The position numbers and the translations under genes were made by a program. From Paraburkholderia caffeinitolerans (GTDB lineage Bacteria; Pseudomonadota; Gammaproteobacteria; Burkholderiales; Burkholderiaceae), in assembly GCF_902859945.1 (NCBI RefSeq), contig NZ_CADIKL010000032.1:1-64000 (forward strand): a stretch of DNA of 64,000 bases, in the 5' to 3' direction. The notes under the pieces were generated by a model. That model was not told the origin of the DNA and did no database searches. It was given only the letters and a program-made list of their open reading frames with translations. Positions within the stretch are counted from its first letter, which is position 1, and each line of letters begins with the position of its first letter. Shown piece after piece: positions 55,168 through 63,746 of this stretch.

Positions 55168-56454
55168 ATGACCTCAACCTCGCTCGCCCCGCGCCGCTGG
55201 TGGGCAATCATGCCGATCGTGTTCATCACGTACAGCCTGGCCTACCTCGACCGCGCGAACTACGGCTTCGCTTCGGCGGCCGGCATCAATCACGATCTGG
55301 GCATCAGCCCCGGGCTTTCGTCGCTGATCGGCGCGCTGTTTTTCCTCGGTTATTTCTTCTTCCAGTTGCCGGGCGCGGTCTATGCCGAACGCCGCAGCGT
55401 GCGCAAGCTCGTGTTCGTGAGCCTCATTCTGTGGGGCGGATGCGCGGCGCTCACGGGTGTCGTCACGAACATTCCCTCGTTGATGGCGATCCGCTTCGTG
55501 CTCGGTATCGTCGAAGCGGCCGTGATGCCCGCGATGCTGATTTACATCAGCAACTGGTTCACGAAGGGCGAGCGCTCGCGTGCCAACACCTTCCTGATTC
55601 TCGGCAATCCGGTCACGGTGCTATGGATGTCGATCGTCTCGGGCTATCTCGTGCATTCGTTTGGCTGGCGTCACATGTTCGTCGCCGAGGGCGTGCCCGC
55701 CGTGGTGTGGGCCGTGTGCTGGTGGCTGCTCGTGCGCGACAAGCCGGAGCAGGTGAGCTGGCTCTCGAACGAGGACAAGCGCGCGATCGACGCTGCGCTG
55801 CGCGCCGAGCAGGCCGGCATCAAGCCGGTCAAGAACTACGCCGAAGCGTTCCGCTCGCCTGCCGTGATGCTGCTGTCGGCACAGTACTTCTGCTGGAGCA
55901 TTGGCGTGTATGGCTTTGTGCTGTGGCTGCCCTCGATCGTGAAAAACGGCTCGGCGCTCGGCATGGTCGAAACGGGCTGGCTCTCGGCGCTGCCGTATCT
56001 CGCTGCTACCATTGCGATGCTGACCGCTTCGTGGGCCTCGGACAAGCTCGACAACCGGCGCGCGTTCGTCTGGCCGTTCTTGCTGGTCGGCGCGCTTGCG
56101 TTTGCGGCTTCGTATGCGCTCGGCACGACGCACTTCTGGGCTTCGTACGCGCTGCTGGTGGTGGCGGGCGCCGCGATGTACGCGCCGTACGGCCCGTTCT
56201 TCGCGATCGTGCCCGAGCTGCTGCCGAAGAACGTCGCGGGCGGCGCGATGGCGCTCATCAATAGCATGGGCGCGCTCGGTTCGTTCGTCGGCTCCTGGGT
56301 GGTTGGCTACCTGAACGGCGCGACCGGTTCGCCCACGGCGTCCTACGCGTTCATGAGCGTGGCGCTCGTGGTCTCGGTGATCCTCACGCTGCGCGCGGTG
56401 AAGCCTCGCCGCGACGAGACCCGTGCCTATGCCGCGCCGGCTCACGGCAAGTGA
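55168..56454 (+). CDS. kguT: 2-ketogluconate MFS transporter
   Basis: 428 aa from ATG 55168 with GGAGAC before it. Twelve hydrophobic segments; N-terminal SLAYLDRANYGFASAAG, the anion:cation symporter signature, and the conserved loop AERRSVRKLVF. This subfamily carries sugar acids with protons. The kgu context indicates 2-ketogluconate. Confidence 0.86.
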   Translation: MTSTSLAPRRWWAIMPIVFITYSLAYLDRANYGFASAAGINHDLGISPGLSSLIGALFFLGYFFFQLPGAVYAERRSVRKLVFVSLILWGGCAALTGVVTNIPSLMAIRFVLGIVEAAVMPAMLIYISNWFTKGERSRANTFLILGNPVTVLWMSIVSGYLVHSFGWRHMFVAEGVPAVVWAVCWWLLVRDKPEQVSWLSNEDKRAIDAALRAEQAGIKPVKNYAEAFRSPAVMLLSAQYFCWSIGVYGFVLWLPSIVKNGSALGMVETGWLSALPYLAATIAMLTASWASDKLDNRRAFVWPFLLVGALAFAASYALGTTHFWASYALLVVAGAAMYAPYGPFFAIVPELLPKNVAGGAMALINSMGALGSFVGSWVVGYLNGATGSPTASYAFMSVALVVSVILTLRAVKPRRDETRAYAAPAHGK

Positions 56455-56515
56455 TGCGCGGAAAATCACGCTCGAGAAAATTTCACGGAACATTGCAGAC
56501 AGAAATAGCCCACTC

Positions 56516-57481
56516 ATGAAGCAAAAAATCGTTGCCTACAAGGCCTTGCCCGAGGATGTGACCGCGTACCTGCGCGAGCATTTCGACGTGATGTTCGTCG
56601 ACGCGAAAGACTCGCAGGCGTTCGCCGCTGCGCTCAAGGACGCCGACGGCGCGATCGGCGCAAGCGTCAAGATCACGCCCGCGTTGCTCGAAGGCTCGCG
56701 CATCAAGGTGCTTTCGACCATCTCGGTGGGCTACGACCAGTTCGACGTGCCCGATCTGACGAAGCGCGGCATCGTGCTCGCGCACACCCCCGACGTGCTG
56801 ACCGAATCGACGGCCGATACGGTGTTTTCGCTGATCCTCGCGAGCGCGCGCCGCGTGGTCGAGTTGGCCGACTGGGTCAAGGCGGGCCACTGGAAGGCGA
56901 GCATCGGCCCCGCGCAATTCGGCGTGGATGTGCAGGGCAAGACCATCGGCATCGTCGGGCTCGGACGCATTGGCGGCGCGCTCGCGCGGCGCGCGGCGCT
57001 GGGCTTCAACATGAAGGTGCTCTATACCAACCGCAGCGTGAATGAAGCCGCCGAGCGCGACTACGGCGCGCGCCGCGTCGAGTTCGACGAACTGCTCGCC
57101 AGCGCGGATTTCGTCTGCCTGCAGGTGCCGCTCACCGACGCCACGCGCCACATGATCGGCGCGGAGCAACTGCAAAAGATGAAGAAGAGCGCGATCCTCA
57201 TCAACGCCTCGCGCGGCGCGACCGTCGACGAAAAGGCGCTGATCGCCGCGCTCGAAGCAGGCACGATCCACGGCGCGGGGCTCGACGTGTTCGAACAGGA
57301 GCCGATCGACCCGGCCTCGCCGCTGCTGCGCATGCCCAATGTCGTGGCGCTGCCGCACATCGGCTCCGCCACGCACGAAACGCGTAACGCGATGGCGCGT
57401 TGTGCCGCCGAGAACCTCGTGGCGGCGCTCGCCGGCACGCTCGAGCGCAACATCGTCAATCGCGAGGTGCTCGCACGATGA
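56516..57481 (+). CDS. kguD: 2-keto-(6-phospho)gluconate reductase, D-2-hydroxyacid dehydrogenase
   Basis: 321 aa from ATG 56516. NAD(P) site TIGIVGLGRIGGALARRA; catalytic Arg in INASRGATVDE, Glu in LDVFEQEP, His in LPHIGSATHETR. The family includes 2-ketogluconate and glyoxylate reductases; in this operon it should reduce 2-keto-6-phosphogluconate to 6-phosphogluconate. Stop overlaps the regulator start (ATGA). Confidence 0.86.
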   Translation: MKQKIVAYKALPEDVTAYLREHFDVMFVDAKDSQAFAAALKDADGAIGASVKITPALLEGSRIKVLSTISVGYDQFDVPDLTKRGIVLAHTPDVLTESTADTVFSLILASARRVVELADWVKAGHWKASIGPAQFGVDVQGKTIGIVGLGRIGGALARRAALGFNMKVLYTNRSVNEAAERDYGARRVEFDELLASADFVCLQVPLTDATRHMIGAEQLQKMKKSAILINASRGATVDEKALIAALEAGTIHGAGLDVFEQEPIDPASPLLRMPNVVALPHIGSATHETRNAMARCAAENLVAALAGTLERNIVNREVLAR

Positions 57482-58563
57482 GCACGGGCAGCAGTACGGG
57501 CAGTGGCGCGGGCGAGGGCGCTCTGCCGCGCCGCGCGACCATCAGCGATGTCGCCCGCGAGGCCGGCACCGGCAAGACCAGCATCTCGCGCTATCTGAAC
57601 GGCGAGCTTGCGGCGCTTTCGCCGGACCTGCGCGCACGCATCGAAGCAGCCATCCAACGGCTCGACTATCGGCCCAACCAGATGGCGCGCGGGCTCAAGC
57701 GCGGGCGCAACCGGCTGCTCGGCCTGTTGCTCGCGGACCTGGCGAACCCGTACTCCGTGGAAGTGCTGCAAGGCGTGGAGGCCGCCTGCCACGCGCTCGG
57801 CTATATGCCGCTGATTTGCCACGCGGCGAACGAAATCGACATGGAGCGGCGCTATCTGCAACTGCTCACGACGTATCGCGTGGAAGGCGTGATCGTCAAT
57901 GCGCTCGGCGTGCCTGAGTCGATGCTCAAGCCGATGGCGAGCGGCGGCATTCCCGCCGTGCTGGTCGATCGCACCGTGGACGGCCTCGACGCCGATATGG
58001 TCGGGCTCGACAATGCGGCCGCCGCGCGCCTGGGCGTCGAGCATCTGCTCGAGCACGGCTACGACGACCTCGTGTTCGTCGTGCAGCCCTTCGAGCAGGT
58101 GAGCTCGCGGCGCGAGCGTGAAGCGGCTTTTCGGGCATTCGCACAGGGCACGCAAGGCGCGCAGGGTGTGCAGAATGTTCGCGCGACCACGCACGTGCTC
58201 GACCTGCATGAGGACGCGAGCATCGACGCCTCGCTCGCCGCACTCGATGCGCATATCGCCGACGCCGCGCGGCGTGGCGCGCGCTGCGCGCTGTTCGCGG
58301 CCAATGCGCCGGTCGCCTTGCGGCTCGCGCTGCATCTGAAGGCGTGCTTCGGCGCCCAATGGCAACAGCACGCGGCGCTGATCGCCATCGACGATCCCGA
58401 GTGGGCCGCGTTGGCCGGCATCACCACGATCCGCCAGCCCACGCGCGAGATCGGCTACCGGGCCGTCGAATTCCTGCACGAGCGCATCGAGGGCGTGGCG
58501 CTGGCCACGCGCGCGGCCGCGTTCCCGGGCGAGCTGATCGTGCGGGCCTCGACGCTGGGCTAG
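57478..58563 (+). CDS. ptxS: LacI-family regulator PtxS
   Basis: 361 aa. LacI helix-turn-helix RRATISDVAREAGTGKTSISRYLNG and hinge YRPNQMARGLKRG, then a periplasmic-binding-like ligand domain (LLGLLLADLANPYSVEVLQGVE; ALFAANAPVAL). PtxS represses kgu genes and is released by 2-ketogluconate in pseudomonads. The ATGA overlap with kguD ties it to the operon; the palindrome at 53137 is its likely site. An extra Gln/Gly run (AQGTQGAQGVQNV) is a local oddity. Confidence 0.88.
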   Translation: MSTGSSTGSGAGEGALPRRATISDVAREAGTGKTSISRYLNGELAALSPDLRARIEAAIQRLDYRPNQMARGLKRGRNRLLGLLLADLANPYSVEVLQGVEAACHALGYMPLICHAANEIDMERRYLQLLTTYRVEGVIVNALGVPESMLKPMASGGIPAVLVDRTVDGLDADMVGLDNAAAARLGVEHLLEHGYDDLVFVVQPFEQVSSRREREAAFRAFAQGTQGAQGVQNVRATTHVLDLHEDASIDASLAALDAHIADAARRGARCALFAANAPVALRLALHLKACFGAQWQQHAALIAIDDPEWAALAGITTIRQPTREIGYRAVEFLHERIEGVALATRAAAFPGELIVRASTLG

Positions 58564-58658
58564 GGCCCGGCGCCCTCGGGGTTCCGCGAGCGCGCCGATA
58601 TCTGCGATGATTCGGGCTGCGGCGCGCGCCTCGTGCGCCGGACGTCACAAGGAACCTC

Positions 58659-59465
58659 ATGCACGTCGATCCGGTCACGCTGGTCTGTCTTTCGCTCGCG
58701 ACACTGTTCGTTGCCGTTCTGCCCATCTCGCTGTACCGCCGGCTGCGCGGCCCGTTCGCCTTCGACTGGCGCGACACCATTGCGGGCATCGCGGTCTTCG
58801 CCCTGTTCGCGACGGTGATCGAGCGCGCGCTCAACGGCTACGTGTTGCATGGAAATCCCGTGACGGCGCAACTGCTCACCAATCCGCTCGCATTCGTGCT
58901 TTATGGCGCGCTCGCGGCGGGGGTGTGCGAAGAGGTGGGGCGCTATATCGCGATGCGCCTGATCGCGCGGCGCGCGGCGGGGCAGCCGGGTTCGACCGAT
59001 AGCACGGGGCTCGCTTATGGCATTGGCCACGGCGGTGCGGAAGCGTGGTTCGTCGGCGTGCTCGTGCAGTTGCAGTGGGTTTTCTTCGCGGTGCTCGCGA
59101 ACCGCGGCGAGCTTGACGAGCATCTGAGCAATCTCTCGATGGATGCCGTGCTGCGCGTGCATCTGATACTCGGCACGCTTTCGCCGCTGGTGGCCGGCGT
59201 GTTCGCGCTCGAGCGCGTGGCCGCGTTCGTGTTCCAGATCGGACTCTCGGTGCTCATGTGGCGCGGCGTGCGCGCGGGGCGCAAGTCGATCCTGCCCATC
59301 GCGATCGCGCTGCACGCGTTGATCGATGTGCCCGCCGCGATGTTCCAGGCGCGTCTCGTGTCGCTCGTTGCGGTGGACGCGCTTTATGCTGTCGTGGCGA
59401 TCATCGTGGCCATTGTGCTTTTTAGGACGTGCGCGCGCGGCCGGCGTGTGCCGCGCCCGGCCTGA
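58659..59465 (+). CDS. YhfC-family membrane protein, possible intramembrane metalloprotease
   Basis: 268 aa, about seven hydrophobic segments. The motifs GVCEEVGRYIAMR, GLAYGIGHGGAEAW and IALHALIDVPAAMFQ place Glu-Glu and His residues inside membrane segments in the manner of the YhfC/CPBP-type putative metalloproteases. The family is more often seen in Gram-positive bacteria. No partner gene is obvious. It follows the ptxS gene by 95 bp. Confidence 0.78.
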   Translation: MHVDPVTLVCLSLATLFVAVLPISLYRRLRGPFAFDWRDTIAGIAVFALFATVIERALNGYVLHGNPVTAQLLTNPLAFVLYGALAAGVCEEVGRYIAMRLIARRAAGQPGSTDSTGLAYGIGHGGAEAWFVGVLVQLQWVFFAVLANRGELDEHLSNLSMDAVLRVHLILGTLSPLVAGVFALERVAAFVFQIGLSVLMWRGVRAGRKSILPIAIALHALIDVPAAMFQARLVSLVAVDALYAVVAIIVAIVLFRTCARGRRVPRPA

Positions 59466-59527
59466 CTCGCCGCGCTTACGTCATTCCGTTGCTCACGCAA
59501 CGTTTTATCAATTCCTCTTTGCCAGCA

Positions 59528-59893
59528 ATGGAAGATTATCTGTTTGAATGCGCGAGCCCCGATTTCGAGGAGCTTGCACGCGTGATCGCCGATCTGTTTC
59601 CCGAGCAAACGCGCTTTAGCGAGCGGCCAGCCGAAACCGGCGCGCCACTGCTTATCGTGCATTGGGTGGCGATGCGCATGGGGGCCGCCGCGCGCCGCAT
59701 GACGCTCACGGTGGCTATCGCGCCGGCGGCGCTGGCGCGCTATCGCGCGCTGCCGCCGCGTTTGCGCGGACGCAGCTTTGCCGTGTTGCGTGCGTATGTG
59801 GAAGCAACCATCGGCTCGCTGGAAGAACAGCACGCAAAAGGCGAGGAGACGCCGCGCGAAGTCACGCTCGATCTCGACGAGGAATTCGCCTGA
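59528..59893 (+). CDS. Small conserved protein, DUF3022-like
   Basis: 121 aa from ATG 59528. It has an acidic start (MEDYLFECASPDFEELARVIADLFPEQTRF), a central VHWVAMRMGAAARRMTLTVAIAP and an acidic end (TLDLDEEFA). The outline resembles small Burkholderia proteins labelled DUF3022, from memory. Function unknown; soluble. No ribosome site better than AGCA is seen. Confidence 0.65.
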   Translation: MEDYLFECASPDFEELARVIADLFPEQTRFSERPAETGAPLLIVHWVAMRMGAAARRMTLTVAIAPAALARYRALPPRLRGRSFAVLRAYVEATIGSLEEQHAKGEETPREVTLDLDEEFA

Positions 59894-59938
59894 AGCACGC
59901 CGCGCCGCATGTGCGGTGCGCGAACGCGGGAGCGAAAC

Positions 59939-60373
59939 TCAATCGGCGAGCCGGTATACCTTCGCGTAGCGCTCGGCTTTCACCACACCGTAGTCGCCAG
60001 GCGCATATTGCATGACCCAGTCGCCCGCTGCGCCAGTGAGGCGGTCGCCGCCTGCCGAGCGCACGATCGTGAACGGCTCGTCCATGCGTTTGGCTAGCAC
60101 GACGGTGGGCAGGTTGCGATAGGCACCAGGCGCGCCGTGTGCGAGCGCGGCGTCGGCTGGCCGGTACTTCGGATCGAAGCGCTCGCGCGAGACGACCCAG
60201 CGCTCGCCTGTCGCGCCAGTGATGAGCGCGTCTCCCGGCGCGTAGCGGTTCGGGCCTTCGAGGCTCATCAGCTCGCCGGGCGCGGCGGCAAATTCCACGG
60301 TGACGGTTTCGTCCTTGACCACGCGGTGCGCGGCGTGGTCGGTGGCGAGGTCGAGTTGGGTCAGTTCGATCAT
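59939..60373 (-). CDS. PGDYG-repeat protein
   Basis: 144 aa. Two related segments are visible: YAPGDALITGATGERWVVSRERFDPKYRP and YAPGDYGVVKAERYAKVYRLAD. The second carries the Pro-Gly-Asp-Tyr-Gly motif that names a small domain family, and the first is a variant. The protein is soluble and of unknown function. It converges on the DUF3022-like gene. Confidence 0.72.
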   Translation of the reverse strand: MIELTQLDLATDHAAHRVVKDETVTVEFAAAPGELMSLEGPNRYAPGDALITGATGERWVVSRERFDPKYRPADAALAHGAPGAYRNLPTVVLAKRMDEPFTIVRSAGGDRLTGAAGDWVMQYAPGDYGVVKAERYAKVYRLAD

Positions 60374-60407
60374 TGTGCGCCTGCAGGCTTGTTGCTTGTT
60401 ACGAAAA

Positions 60408-60460
60408 CGGCGCAGCGCGCGAACCGGCCGATTGCTCGACCGGTTCCGCGCGCTGCGCCG
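60408..60460 (-). terminator. Long terminator hairpin after the Spy-like gene
   Basis: CGGCGCAGCGCGCG plus AACCGG (60408-60427) pairs with CCGGTT plus CGCGCGCTGCGCCG (60440-60460) with one bulged base. On the minus strand TTTTCG follows, so it ends the leftward Spy-like transcript. Confidence 0.85.
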
Positions 60461-60483
60461 TGATGTTACCTGAATGCGCCCGC

Positions 60484-61017
60484 TTATTGCGCCGGCGCTG
60501 CTTCGGCGCCGCTTGCCGCTTCTGCGGCCGGCGCCTTGGCGTGAGGCTTGCCCTTGTGCTTCGCATGGCCCGTTGGCTGGCCGTGGCGGAAGGTGACGTC
60601 GGCCAGTTTCTTCTGCTCCGGCGAGAGACTGTTGTAAAGCGGCTCGAAGGCGGTGACGAGCTTTTGCATGTCGTCGGCGTGCGCCTGGGTGATTTGCGCG
60701 TACTGCTTCATGTCGTCGAGCGCGTTACGCTGCGCTTCGCCTTCCGCGCGCTGCTTGTAGAGGCCCGCCATGGTCTGGCCGTTGTTGCGCATGACGTCGG
60801 CGAACGTCTTCCATTGCGGCTCCTGGTCGGCCGTGATCTTCAGCGAGGAGTGCAGGTAGGCGATGCGCTCCTCCACACGCTGCTGATGCTGCGCGGCGCG
60901 TGCTTCGGCGCTCGACGCCGTTGCAGCGGCCGCGGGCGCGGCGGATGACGCGGCGGTTTGTGCGAACGCGCCGCTCATGGAGAGCGTGGCAGCAAGGATC
61001 ACGAAAACTTTCTTCAT
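60484..61017 (-). CDS. LTXXQ/Spy-CpxP-like periplasmic protein
   Basis: 177 aa from ATG 61017 with GGGAG upstream. Signal peptide MKKVFVILAATLSMSGAFA, then an Ala-rich linker and a helical body (QHQQRVEERIAYLHSSLKITADQEPQWKTFADVM; LYNSLSPEQKKLADVTF), the LTXXQ pattern of Spy/CpxP chaperone-like stress proteins. The C-terminus is Lys/His/Ala-rich (GHAKHKGKPHAKAPAAEAA). Likely a periplasmic chaperone or stress sensor. Confidence 0.84.
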   Translation of the reverse strand: MKKVFVILAATLSMSGAFAQTAASSAAPAAAATASSAEARAAQHQQRVEERIAYLHSSLKITADQEPQWKTFADVMRNNGQTMAGLYKQRAEGEAQRNALDDMKQYAQITQAHADDMQKLVTAFEPLYNSLSPEQKKLADVTFRHGQPTGHAKHKGKPHAKAPAAEAASGAEAAPAQ

Positions 61018-61338
61018 TATTGCTCCCTGGAAATTCAATTCGTGGAGGTTACGTAGCGTGGCGACGAGAAATCCGTCGCTTACAGGCGGTATTAGTACCA
61101 CGTTATCGTTTAAGCGCGGCTGCTATGCGACAACTGCTTACAAACGAAACGCAGAAGAAACGCGCTGAAATACGCGGCAATACGGGGGAAGCGGGGCGCT
61201 TGCGCGGGTTTATGCGCGGCTGGCCGCGCGCGATAATGACACGGCATCGAAGCAGCGCATTCGACCATTCCCGGCCATTTGCCATCCATTTGCCATCCAT
61301 CGGCCACGTCATTGGCCACCCCAGGAGCCCGCATCACG

Positions 61339-61803
61339 ATGAGACCGCCACGCCTCGACCAACTCGACGACCTCGACCGCAGCCTCGTTGCGCTGCTGCA
61401 GGAGAACGCCCGCGAGAGCGTGGCGAATCTCGCGCGTCAGCTAGGCGTGGCGCGCACCACGGTGCTCGCGCGCATCGCGCGGCTCGAACGCTCCCAGGTC
61501 ATCGCCGGCTACGGCGTGCGGCTGGGCCAAGACGTGCTCGACGCGAGCCTGCAGGCGTGGGTCGGGCTCATCATCGCGCCGCGCAATGGCCCCGACGTGC
61601 AAAGGCGGCTTTCCAAAATGCCCGAAGTGCAACTGCTCTGCGCGGTGAGCGGCGAGTACGACTATGTGGCCTGGCTGCGCGCGGACTCCCCCGATCGCCT
61701 GAACGATCTGCTCGACCAGATTGGCGGCATGCAGGGCGTCGAGCGCACGACCACGTCGATCGTGCTCGCGCGCAAGATCGACCGCGGCACGGTGATGGGC
61801 TGA
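61339..61803 (+). CDS. Lrp/AsnC-family regulator
   Basis: 154 aa from ATG 61339. Helix-turn-helix DRSLVALLQENARESVANLARQLGVARTTVLARIARLE, then the RAM ligand domain (VQLLCAVSGEYDYVAWLRADS). It stands next to a saccharopine-dehydrogenase-like gene and may control it. A tandem 11-bp duplication (TTTGCCATCCA, near 61278-61299) lies upstream. Confidence 0.9.
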   Translation: MRPPRLDQLDDLDRSLVALLQENARESVANLARQLGVARTTVLARIARLERSQVIAGYGVRLGQDVLDASLQAWVGLIIAPRNGPDVQRRLSKMPEVQLLCAVSGEYDYVAWLRADSPDRLNDLLDQIGGMQGVERTTTSIVLARKIDRGTVMG

Positions 61804-61853
61804 GGGCTGTCGCAGCACGTTTGCGGCACCTTCGTTAACACCGTTTTTACGGG

Positions 61854-61894
61854 TTTTCGTCGTTATGACGAAAACCATCGCCAAAATGACGAAA
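61854..61894. promoter_or_regulatory. Phased GACGAAAA elements, Lrp-type operator candidate
   Basis: TTTTCGTC (61854-61861) and GACGAAAA (61867-61874) form an inverted repeat around GTTAT. A second direct copy, GACGAAA, starts at 61888, exactly 21 bp after the first. Two-turn phasing suits Lrp family octamers. The site lies between the Lrp-type gene and the broken dehydrogenase gene. Confidence 0.55.
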
Positions 61895-62006
61895 CCTTCC
61901 GTCGAAGCGCATCATTTTGTGCCTAGGATCTGATTTCGCACCTCCTTAGACTGTGTGCACCGGGTACAGCATGGCCCGATCCACAGAAAACCCAAGGAGA
62001 TACCGA

Positions 62007-63102
62007 ATGAAAGTCGCGATTGCAGGCGCAGGCCTGATTGGCCACACCATTGCACACATGCTGCGCGCAACCGGAGACTATGAAGTCACGGCGCTCGACC
62101 GCGATGCCAAGGCACTCGAAAAGCTGGCCGCGCAGGGCATTCCCACCCAGCGTGTCGATTCCGGCGACGCCGCCGCGCTGCGCGCCGCGCTCGAAGGCTT
62201 CGACGTGCTCATCAATGCACTTTGCGGTGAATGTCGCGTCGGCGGCCAAGAGCGCGGGCGTTCACTACTTCGACCTCACCGAGGACGTGCGCGCTACGCA
62301 CGCAATCCGCGAACTCGCCGAAGACGCCGATCACGCATTCATGCCGCAATGCGGCCTGGCTCCTGGCTTCATTGGCCTCGCGGCGCATGCGCTCGCAAGC
62401 CGCTTCACCGAGATTCGCGAAGTGAAAATGCGCGTGGGCGCGCTGCCGCAGTTCCCCACCAATGCGCTCAAGTACAACCTCACCTGGAGCGTGGACGGCC
62501 TCATCAACGAGTACTGCCAGCCGTGCGAGGCGATCCACGGGGGCCGCACGCAGATGGTGCAGCCGCTCGAAGGTCACGAGCACTTCTCGCTCGACGGCGT
62601 GGAGTATGAGGCGTTCAACACGTCGGGCGGTCTCGGCACGTTGTGCGAGACGCTGGGCGGGCGCGTCGAATCGCTCGACTACAAGTCGGTGCGCTATCCG
62701 GGCCACCGCGCGCTCATGCAATTCCTGCTCGAAGATCTGCGTCTCTCGGGCGACCGCGACACGCTCAAGTCGATCATGCGCCGCGCGATTCCGTCCACCG
62801 AGCAGGACGTCGTGCTGATCTTCATCACGGTGACCGGCATGCGTAACGGCCAGCTCGTGCAGGAAGTCTTCACGCGCAAGATCTTCGCGAAGACGGTGTG
62901 CGGCGTGCCGATGAGCGCAATCGAAATCACCACGGCCGGTGCAATGTGCGCGGTGCTCGATCTGTTCCGCGAGAAGAAGCTGCCGCAAAAGGGCTTCGTG
63001 CGCCAGGAGCAGGTGTCGCTCGAGCAGTTCCTCTCGAACCGCTTCGGCAAGGTGTATGAAGGCGCGACGCTCGAAGCGCTGGCTTCGGCACACGTCGACT
63101 GA
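62007..63102 (+). pseudogene. Saccharopine-dehydrogenase-like gene with a frameshift near 62217
   Basis: The N-terminal frame starts at ATG 62007 and reads MKVAIAGAGLIGHTIAHML (Rossmann site) to FDVLINA near residue 70. The rest is in the next frame from about 62218: HFAVNVASAAKSAGVHYFDLTEDVRATHAI, through APGFIG, NALKYNLTWSVDGLINEY and TTAGAMCAVLDLF, to the stop at 63102. Protein similarity joins the two frames at one point. The expected Leu-Pro-aromatic residues after INA are absent, so a deletion of about 8 or 11 bp is more likely than a single inserted base. An intact enzyme would be about 368 aa. Either a recent mutation or an assembly error; if real, the enzyme is lost. Confidence 0.82.
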
Positions 63103-63146
63103 AGTGGAAGTAAAGGCGGCGCGCCGCGGCTGCGATCGAACCTCGA

Positions 63147-63746
63147 TCAGGCCGCGGACGCCGTCACGATGCGCTGCAGCAATGCGTCGTAGTCGGCGGG
63201 CTCGGGCGCGGTCGTGTCGAACACGATGAGGTCGTCGAGTTGCGCGCCCGCAGGCTCGAAGCGCCGCTTGCGATAGCTGTTCCAGTGCGCGAGCTTGTAG
63301 GCATCGTCGGGATGGTTGCGCGCCACGATACGCTGGCGCGCCGTTGCTTCGTCGGTGCGCACCCAGACGGCGGCGAGGCCCACGTCCGCCACCACTCCCA
63401 ACCATGCGCGATCGAGCAGGCGCCGCTCGCGCACCTCCCCCGAAAGCGGTCCGACCGCAATCACGCTCACGCCCAGCGCGAGATTTTCGCGCGCGGTGTC
63501 GAGCATGCCCTGATATTCGGGATCTCGCAGATGCTGGAGAAATAGCGGGCTGTCGCGGTCGTGCGGGTCCTGGCCGAGCGCGGCGAGCATCGCAGCGCCG
63601 GTGCGCCCGTAGAGCGTGTCCTTGTCGAGCAGGCAGAACGGTTCACCCGTCGCGCGGGCCAGCGGGCCGAGCAGGCGCTTGGCGAGCGAGGTTTTGCCGG
63701 TGCCGGCGTGGCCGCAGAAGAAAATCAGCCGCGTCACGACCCGCAT
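63147..63746 (-). CDS. P-loop kinase-like ATPase (AAA_33-type)
   Basis: 199 aa from ATG 63746 (MRVVTRLIFFCGHAGTGKTSLAKRLL); a longer frame to 63947 is unsupported. Walker A GHAGTGKTS, an LLDKDTLYG segment and RQRIVARNHPDD lid-like Arg region are typical of small zeta-toxin/kinase-like phosphotransferases. Substrate unknown. It converges on the broken dehydrogenase gene. The last 254 bp of the window show no gene. Confidence 0.75.
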   Translation of the reverse strand: MRVVTRLIFFCGHAGTGKTSLAKRLLGPLARATGEPFCLLDKDTLYGRTGAAMLAALGQDPHDRDSPLFLQHLRDPEYQGMLDTARENLALGVSVIAVGPLSGEVRERRLLDRAWLGVVADVGLAAVWVRTDEATARQRIVARNHPDDAYKLAHWNSYRKRRFEPAGAQLDDLIVFDTTAPEPADYDALLQRIVTASAA

